Of a DNA stretch of 6,140 nucleotides, positions 4,198-6,140 are shown piece after piece. Location: NCBI GenBank assembly GCA_027061425.1, contig JALSUN010000213.1, forward strand, positions 1-6,140, read 5' to 3'. The notes under the pieces are model-generated. The model saw nothing but the letters and a program-made list of their open reading frames with translations. It was not told the origin of the DNA and searched no databases. Position 1 is the stretch's first letter; each line of letters begins with the position of its first letter. Both the position numbers and the translations under genes were made by a program. The stretch is from Helicobacteraceae bacterium. GTDB taxonomy: Bacteria > Campylobacterota > Campylobacteria > Campylobacterales > Sulfurimonadaceae.

Positions 4198-6099
4198 ATG
4201 AGACGTTATATACTACTTTTACTGCCCTTTACACTAATGGCAGTGACTATGGATGAGATGGTTCAAGAGACCCTTGAAAAAAATCCAAACATGCAAAAAG
4301 ATATAGGAAACTATAGAGCGGTCAAGTATGATCTGGACAAGGCGAAGTCTGGGTGGAAGCCTACTGTTGACTTTAAGGCTGATGTGGGTTATGAGTATAC
4401 TGACAGAAAGTATGATAGTAATCAGGGACTTGACTCTGAACAAGACCTGGTACGTAATTCTGCAAGTATTGTAGCCACTGAAAATCTTTTTGAAGGTTTT
4501 GCAACGGAGTCGGACATTAATGAGCAAAAAAGTCGTATTGTATCGTCACGTTTTAATACCTTACAAAATGCCAACACTTTAGCACTTCGTGCAAGTGAAG
4601 TGTACATAGAAGTGTTACGTCAAAAATCACTCTTAGACCTTTTAGAAGAAAATGTCAACTCACACGAGCGTATTTATGGTCTGATCAGAGAGAAGACTGA
4701 GGCGGGTTCAGGACGCCGTTCAGATGTTGAACAGTCTGAAGGTCGTTTGGCACTGGCATACTCTAACTATATTGCGCAGCTTAACAACTATCAAGATGCA
4801 ATCGTTAATTTTGAACGTGTCTATGGTAAAGCACTGACTGCGACTACCTTAGAAGAGCCTGTAGCACCTGCACTTCCTGCAGACACTTATGAAGGTCTTT
4901 GGACCATAGCGCAGCGGTATAACCCTACCTTGAGACTTGAGCGTTCTAACATTGCTGTACAACAGTCACGTTATAAGAAAGATAAAGGTAACTACTACCC
5001 GACAGTTGATGCAGAACTTGCAGCGGGCAGAGACCAAAATGTTCAAGGATATGAAGGTACAAACGTTAACGCTCGCGGTATGTTAAAGCTTTACTATAAC
5101 CTTTATCGTGGTGGCTCTGATGAAGCACTCCGTCTCCAAAACTTAGAGTATATCAGTGTACAAAAAGAGAGTTTTAATGAGCAGCAACGTGCGATTAGAG
5201 AGAAGCTCAAACTTGCATGGTTGGCGCATCAGATTACCTTTAGACAGATCCGTTGTATTCGCATGCATGTTGAGTATGCTAAGAAAACGGCAGAGTCTTA
5301 TGCACAAGAGTATCAACTAGGACGCCGTAGTATCGTTGACCTTCTCAATGCTGAGTTAGAGTATAACGATGCCCGTAAACAGTTACGTAATGCAGAGTCT
5401 GATGTACTGTTCGCGCGTTTTCGTATCTTAGAAGCTATTGGTCTTCTAAACTTTGCACTCAACACCAATATAGAGAAGAAGATCGATGCTGAACTTCCAG
5501 AAGATGTGACGATGAGTCTGAGAGAGTTTGATTCACTTGACCTGTATGGTGAGTTTGAAAACAACATCGACATCAACAACATCTGTAAGGGTGCTTATAA
5601 AGAGTTAGTGATCAAAGAGCCTGAACCGATCCCAGAAGTGATCCCTGTCTCTTCTGATGATATCGCTATTGATGATGTGGTTGAGTATATGAAAGAGAGT
5701 AAACCGGTGATCATGGACTCTCTTACATTTGAGTCTCAGTCTGCGATCTTGACAAGTGAGGGTCGAAAGTATTTGGCTAACATCGCTAAAGATCTCTCTA
5801 AAAGTGGTGATTATATTTTAGAGATCTCTGGTCACACAGACAGTATTGGTACAGAGTCTTATAACCAGCGTCTTTCAGAACAGCGTGCCAACAGTGCTAA
5901 AAAAGCACTGGTTGAAGGCGGCGTGAACCCTGATAATGTCGTGGTTATAGGTGAGGGTGAAATGAAGCCTATTGCTGACAACAAAACATCTGAAGGACGT
6001 GCCCTTAACCGCCGTATTGAGATGAAGATGATCAAACGCGATATGTATGGAAACAAGGTTGAAGAGACCATCGACACCCAGTCTCCTATAGGTAATTAA
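4198..6099 (+). CDS. TolC-family outer-membrane channel fused to an OmpA peptidoglycan-binding domain (type I secretion)
   Basis: The 633-residue product starts with a signal peptide (M-R-R, Leu-rich core, likely cleavage near M14-A15). Residues about 18-425 are a TolC-type outer-membrane efflux protein with two internal halves: M-D-E-M-V ... K-N-P opens the first, and the second ends with the typical Y-Q-L-G-R-R-S-I-V-D-L-L-N-A-E-L-E-Y block (372-389). An acidic linker (about 425-500) has a Pro/Glu stretch E-P-E-P-I-P-E. Residues about 505-612 are an OmpA domain with G-H-T-D548, N-Q-R-L-S, R563-A-N and N-R-R-I-E. Asp548 and Arg563 have the 15-residue spacing of the Asp/Arg pair that binds diaminopimelate in OmpA. 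TolC proteins usually end near the first domain. ATG 4198 has AAGGA five bases upstream. The next gene looks like the ABC component, so this is probably the LapE/AggA-type exit channel of an adhesin exporter. Confidence 0.93.
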   Translation: MRRYILLLLPFTLMAVTMDEMVQETLEKNPNMQKDIGNYRAVKYDLDKAKSGWKPTVDFKADVGYEYTDRKYDSNQGLDSEQDLVRNSASIVATENLFEGFATESDINEQKSRIVSSRFNTLQNANTLALRASEVYIEVLRQKSLLDLLEENVNSHERIYGLIREKTEAGSGRRSDVEQSEGRLALAYSNYIAQLNNYQDAIVNFERVYGKALTATTLEEPVAPALPADTYEGLWTIAQRYNPTLRLERSNIAVQQSRYKKDKGNYYPTVDAELAAGRDQNVQGYEGTNVNARGMLKLYYNLYRGGSDEALRLQNLEYISVQKESFNEQQRAIREKLKLAWLAHQITFRQIRCIRMHVEYAKKTAESYAQEYQLGRRSIVDLLNAELEYNDARKQLRNAESDVLFARFRILEAIGLLNFALNTNIEKKIDAELPEDVTMSLREFDSLDLYGEFENNIDINNICKGAYKELVIKEPEPIPEVIPVSSDDIAIDDVVEYMKESKPVIMDSLTFESQSAILTSEGRKYLANIAKDLSKSGDYILEISGHTDSIGTESYNQRLSEQRANSAKKALVEGGVNPDNVVVIGEGEMKPIADNKTSEGRALNRRIEMKMIKRDMYGNKVEETIDTQSPIGN

Positions 6100-6107
6100 G
6101 CACTCTA

Positions 6108-6140
6108 ATGACAAAGGATATTGATCCCCTTTTAGCCTGT
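6108..6140 (+). CDS. Start of a probable type I secretion ABC transporter (LapB/RtxB-like), cut by the window end
   Basis: Eleven codons from ATG 6108 run to the window edge and read M-T-K-D-I-D-P-L-L-A-C. The D-P-L-L-x-C/S opening is typical of the inactive peptidase-like N-terminus of LapB/RtxB-type ABC transporters that power type I secretion of large adhesins. The gene begins 8 bp after the TolC-OmpA stop, on the same strand, which is the usual gene order for these systems. The ribosome binding site is weak (AAG at 6098-6100), suggesting dependence on upstream translation. With so few residues the call rests heavily on context. Confidence 0.55.
   Translation, partial: MTKDIDPLLAC

Noticed and set aside
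1..6140. CRISPR array, tRNA, rRNA, insertion sequence or attachment site
   Set aside because: No regularly spaced repeats, transposase-like proteins, terminal inverted repeats or tRNA-like folds were visible on either strand.

Overview
The window looks like chromosomal DNA from a free-living, AT-leaning member of the Campylobacterota (Sulfurimonas/Sulfurovum-like). The basis is indirect: small tightly packed genes, AGAGG/AAGGA ribosome binding sites, AT-rich promoters with good -10 boxes but poor -35 boxes, and protein character (PldA tail, DTW protein, Sel1 protein, TolC-type type I secretion protein). The genus is an inference; no rRNA or tRNA gene is present to fix it.

Layout. Bases 2-109 are the 3' end of an outer-membrane phospholipase A (pldA-like) gene on the + strand. 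After a short gap with an extended -10 promoter comes a compact + strand run of four genes (226-2546): three proteins I do not recognise, then a DTW-domain protein of the tRNA acp3U-synthase family. The spacings (12 bp, a TAATG overlap, 3 bp) suggest one transcription unit. Next is a two-gene module with its own extended -10 box: a DUF4258-like protein and a DUF2283-like protein overlapping by ATGA (2579-3009), which looks like a toxin-antitoxin-type pair. It converges on two small minus-strand genes of unknown function that also overlap by ATGA (3018-3487); a hairpin spans both convergent stop codons. A secreted Sel1-repeat protein lies on the minus strand (3581-3988). A 209-bp divergent AT-rich intergenic region then leads to the largest gene, a 633-residue TolC-family protein with a C-terminal OmpA peptidoglycan-binding domain (4198-6099). 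The first 11 codons of the next gene (6108-6140) look like the start of a type I secretion ABC transporter.

How the genes work together. The right end is the beginning of a type I secretion locus of the LapE/LapB (AggA/RtxB) kind, which exports large RTX adhesins; the OmpA domain would anchor the outer-membrane channel to the cell wall. The middle is a mosaic of small accessory-like gene pairs. The left run couples a predicted tRNA-modifying enzyme to three uncharacterised proteins, with no visible functional link.

The most interesting items are the TolC-OmpA fusion, the DUF4258/DUF2283 module (near-leaderless promoter, apparent loss of the family's His-Ala motif), the three-gene unknown cluster attached to the DTW gene, and the doubled ATGCAT element sitting inside the predicted sel1 promoter spacer.
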